Below are positions 62,171-64,000 of a stretch of DNA of 64,000 bases, in pieces; within the stretch, counting starts at the first letter, position 1; each line of letters opens with the position of its first letter. Source of the DNA: Aliivibrio sp. S4MY1 (lineage in GTDB: Bacteria; Pseudomonadota; Gammaproteobacteria; Enterobacterales; Vibrionaceae); NCBI RefSeq assembly GCF_028765545.1, contig NZ_JARACP010000010.1, positions 1-64,000 on the forward strand. The letters are read 5' to 3'. A program made the position numbers and the translations under genes. A model generated the notes under the pieces. The model was not told the DNA's origin and did no database searches. It was given only the letters and a program-made list of their open reading frames with translations.

Positions 62171-62620
62171 TTATTTCTCTAATTTTGCGATTTCTTCACC
62201 GAACTCTTTAATGTCTTCAAAACTACGATAGACAGAAGCAAAACGTATATAAGCCACTTTATCGAGTTCTTTTAATTGGTCCATTACAAGGTTACCAATC
62301 ATATCTGAAGGCACTTCTCGCTCACCTGTTGCTCGTAATTGTGACTTAATGGTATTTAATGATAACTCAACTAAATCGGCACTCACTGGTCGCTTCTCTA
62401 ACGAACGATATAGACCACCAGATAATTTATCTTCATCAAATGGTTCGCGATTACCGTTCGATTTAATCACTTTTGGCATCACTAATTCAGCCGATTCAAA
62501 AGTAGTAAATCGCTCACTGCACGCCAAACACTGTCGGCGACGACGAACTTGATGCCCATCGGAAACTAATCGTGAATCGATGACTTTCGTGTCTGTTGCG
62601 CTACAAAATGGACAATGCAT
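62171..62620 (-). CDS. nrdR: Transcriptional repressor NrdR
   Basis: Zinc-ribbon plus ATP-cone regulator that represses ribonucleotide reductase genes according to ATP/dATP. The zinc ribbon CPFC..CLAC is at residues 3-34 and the ATP-cone spans about 49-139. The 149 residues equal the E. coli length. First gene of the nrdR-rib unit; AGGAGGC lies 4-5 bases before the ATG, an exceptionally strong ribosome binding site. No NrdR box was identified in this window. Confidence 0.96.
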   Translation of the reverse strand: MHCPFCSATDTKVIDSRLVSDGHQVRRRRQCLACSERFTTFESAELVMPKVIKSNGNREPFDEDKLSGGLYRSLEKRPVSADLVELSLNTIKSQLRATGEREVPSDMIGNLVMDQLKELDKVAYIRFASVYRSFEDIKEFGEEIAKLEK

Positions 62621-62845
62621 AAGTTGCCTCCTATTCTTTTTTATTTAGTGTACAAGAAAAGCCGTGGCGTGCCTATTGCTGCTTAGTTAACTTACAAGGC
62701 TGACTAAAATAAAGGATGAAAATAATAACTATATTATCAATTTAAAACGTCTTATGTTTACTTTCACTTTATTAATCAGAAATTCGCTTTCATTACGTAT
62801 AAACGATATATTTAATAAAGAATCTAGTTTAAAGGAATAATCACA

Positions 62846-63172
62846 ATGAAAAAAATCAGTTTAGCGTGTGTATTTGCACTAGTTTTAGCTGGCTGTAGCA
62901 GTGCACCAAAACAACAAGACAATTATCAAGATGCCTCTTTTGAGCTATGTAATACTGAAGTGAAAGTATATTCAGTTAGTGATGATGGCCGTGTTCGTAT
63001 CGTATGTAGCGATGGCTCTAAGTTCCAACTAAATAGCCAAAAGACACTAGATATCATGCGTGATATTAACGTTGATTACTGTACTGGAGAAGGTCTAGGT
63101 AAGTTTAATGAAACAAGCCGTTACTACACTTTCCAATGTAAATCTGGCGCGTTGATTAATATTAATAAGTAA
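62846..63172 (+). CDS. Small predicted lipoprotein
   Basis: I do not recognise a named family. The 108 residues start with a signal peptide and lipobox LAGC (Cys about 17), followed by SSAPKQQ. The mature part has four further cysteines at about 35, 54, 79 and 98, spaced to form two disulfides in the periplasm. Serine next to the acylated cysteine suggests outer-membrane sorting. AAAGGA precedes the ATG. It has its own terminator and lies in a 1.3-kb region between nrdR and an M60 peptidase. Confidence 0.8.
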   Translation: MKKISLACVFALVLAGCSSAPKQQDNYQDASFELCNTEVKVYSVSDDGRVRIVCSDGSKFQLNSQKTLDIMRDINVDYCTGEGLGKFNETSRYYTFQCKSGALININK

Positions 63173-63197
63173 GTTTTTCTTATTTATAGCTGATAGT

Positions 63198-63235
63198 AAA
63201 AAGCCCCTGAACCGTGATGGTTCCGGGGCTTTTTT
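63198..63235. terminator. Bidirectional terminator between the lipoprotein and the M60 peptidase
   Basis: AAAAGCCCC and GAACC pair with GGTTC and GGGGCTTTT (one mismatch) around loop GTGAT, with T run on the plus side and A run on the other. Confidence 0.87.
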
Positions 63236-63249
63236 ATATTTAAAAGTAA

Positions 63250-64000
63250 CTATTGTAATGAGCGAACGGTTACTTCACTAATTTTCAAAGGATCCCTTTG
63301 TGGCATTGGCAACTTCAAATTACTAACTGCAGTTTTCCCAAATGGAGAGACTCCACCTTCATATATTGGTTGTTCTTGTCCTGGTAATATTTGAGCAACA
63401 ACACCTGGATTCCAAGCGCTAAAAAACTCTGTTAAATCAGTTTGAGCAGCATAAGATGCACATAACATCAATGCATCGCTTTTTTCTAAGTTCTGATTAT
63501 AACAGTAATTAGTACCCTTTAAATTTAGGTCTAATTCAGATTCATTACGCGTTAGACGATGCATCAACTTAAATAAATTCCAGCCTTTCATACCCGTTAT
63601 TGAGGTTTCGTAATATGCAGGAATGCTCCCCTCATACCAATCATTTATATCAAACTCTGTTTCAGCCCACTCTTTTAATTGAGCGAACATAACTAAACGC
63701 TCTCCAGCACCACCTGCACCCCAAACGTGTCCTTTTTCAGATTCAATAAACTCTGGCATTAATTGGATATCGTTAACAACACGCTCCATTTTACCTAGAT
63801 GCTTATCTTGCATATACAGAGCTAAAATATTATTTACAACCTCTGTAGCACCAGTCACATTAAACGGCGCTTCTGCTGCATTATGTCCAACTTCATGCCA
63901 AAGCAACCAATCATTAAGTGGTGTAGTACTTAAATTGCGACCTTGAACATTAAAGCTATCATTCATGACTGGATAACCAGAATGCGCAGCCCCAATACTA
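63250..64000 (-). CDS. M60-family (AcfD/SslE-like) metallopeptidase, 3' part only
   Basis: C-terminal part of a zinc metalloprotease; the frame stays open through the right edge of the window ([18 protein letters not shown] precedes the first internal Met), so the start is outside. The gluzincin motif HEVGHN is visible, followed by the [12 protein letters not shown] segment with a probable third ligand region. The family includes V. cholerae AcfD/TagA and E. coli SslE, which degrade mucin O-glycoproteins; the HSGYP segment is typical of them. Signal sequence and N-terminal domains cannot be seen. An adhesion or mucinase role is inference from the family. Confidence 0.85.
   Translation of the reverse strand, partial: SIGAAHSGYPVMNDSFNVQGRNLSTTPLNDWLLWHEVGHNAAEAPFNVTGATEVVNNILALYMQDKHLGKMERVVNDIQLMPEFIESEKGHVWGAGGAGERLVMFAQLKEWAETEFDINDWYEGSIPAYYETSITGMKGWNLFKLMHRLTRNESELDLNLKGTNYCYNQNLEKSDALMLCASYAAQTDLTEFFSAWNPGVVAQILPGQEQPIYEGGVSPFGKTAVSNLKLPMPQRDPLKISEVTVRSLQ

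Overview
The window is a stretch of AT-rich gammaproteobacterial chromosome from the Vibrionaceae, most probably an Aliivibrio (A. fischeri group). The evidence is a complete Na+-translocating NADH:quinone reductase operon (nqrA-F with apbE and nqrM), sodium-type flagellar stator genes pomAB, the Vibrio outer-membrane protein OmpK, a LuxP/LuxQ autoinducer-2 receptor pair and a BsrV-type broad-spectrum racemase. The gene order is that of vibrio core genome. I see no prophage, insertion sequence, integron or CRISPR array.

Layout. 1-5.7 kb: the 3' end of a tRNA-Gln, then ubiF facing miaB-ybeZ-ybeY-corC-lnt (ubiquinone synthesis, tRNA and ribosome modification, lipoprotein acylation). 7.3-20.7 kb: ybeL, then a long run of plus-strand cell-envelope and housekeeping genes, leuS-lptE-holA-rsfS-rlmH-mrdA-rodA-rlpA-dacA-ybeD-lipB-lipA, covering LPS transport, DNA polymerase III delta, ribosome silencing, the elongasome, septal glycan hydrolysis and lipoate synthesis. 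A perfect 11-copy heptanucleotide repeat begins inside the lipA stop codon. 20.8-26.6 kb (minus): proBA, frsA, and a purine salvage pair (permease and gpt) behind a PurR-type operator. 26.7-27.1 kb: an apparently gene-poor interval that, on the minus strand, carries a promoter, CRP site, 28-codon ORF with a strong Shine-Dalgarno, C-rich unpaired segments and a terminator. It looks like a homologue of the dual-function RNA VcdRP of Vibrio cholerae. 27.4-31.4 kb: pepD, bsrV and SOS-controlled dinB. 31.5-38.8 kb (minus): nqrABCDEF, apbE, nqrM. 39.2-46.1 kb: bolA, rlmG, yajG, ppiA, ampG, ompK, panE, yajL. 46.1-52.7 kb: thiI and pomAB (minus), then xseB-ispA-dxs for isoprenoid synthesis. 53-62.6 kb (minus): nrdR-ribD-ribE-ribBX-ribH-nusB-thiL-pgpA-luxP-luxQ. 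62.8-64 kb: a small lipoprotein and the 3' part of an M60 (AcfD/SslE-like) metallopeptidase that runs off the window.

Themes. The envelope genes form one functional block, with PBP2/RodA building the side wall, DacA and RlpA trimming it, AmpG recycling it, BsrV making D-amino acids, and Lnt/LptE maturing the outer membrane. Flavin genes (rib operon, apbE) sit near the flavoprotein nqr complex that consumes their products. The sodium cycle links Nqr (Na+ export) to PomAB (Na+-driven motility).

Most notable: the VcdRP-like RNA; luxP broken by a one-base frameshift while luxQ is intact; a LuxQ about 110 residues shorter than the V. harveyi protein, consistent with loss of the PAS domain; luxPQ attached directly to thiL-pgpA; a RibBX fusion with a degenerate cyclohydrolase domain; the heptamer repeat; and the absence of nadD and crl from places where related bacteria keep them.
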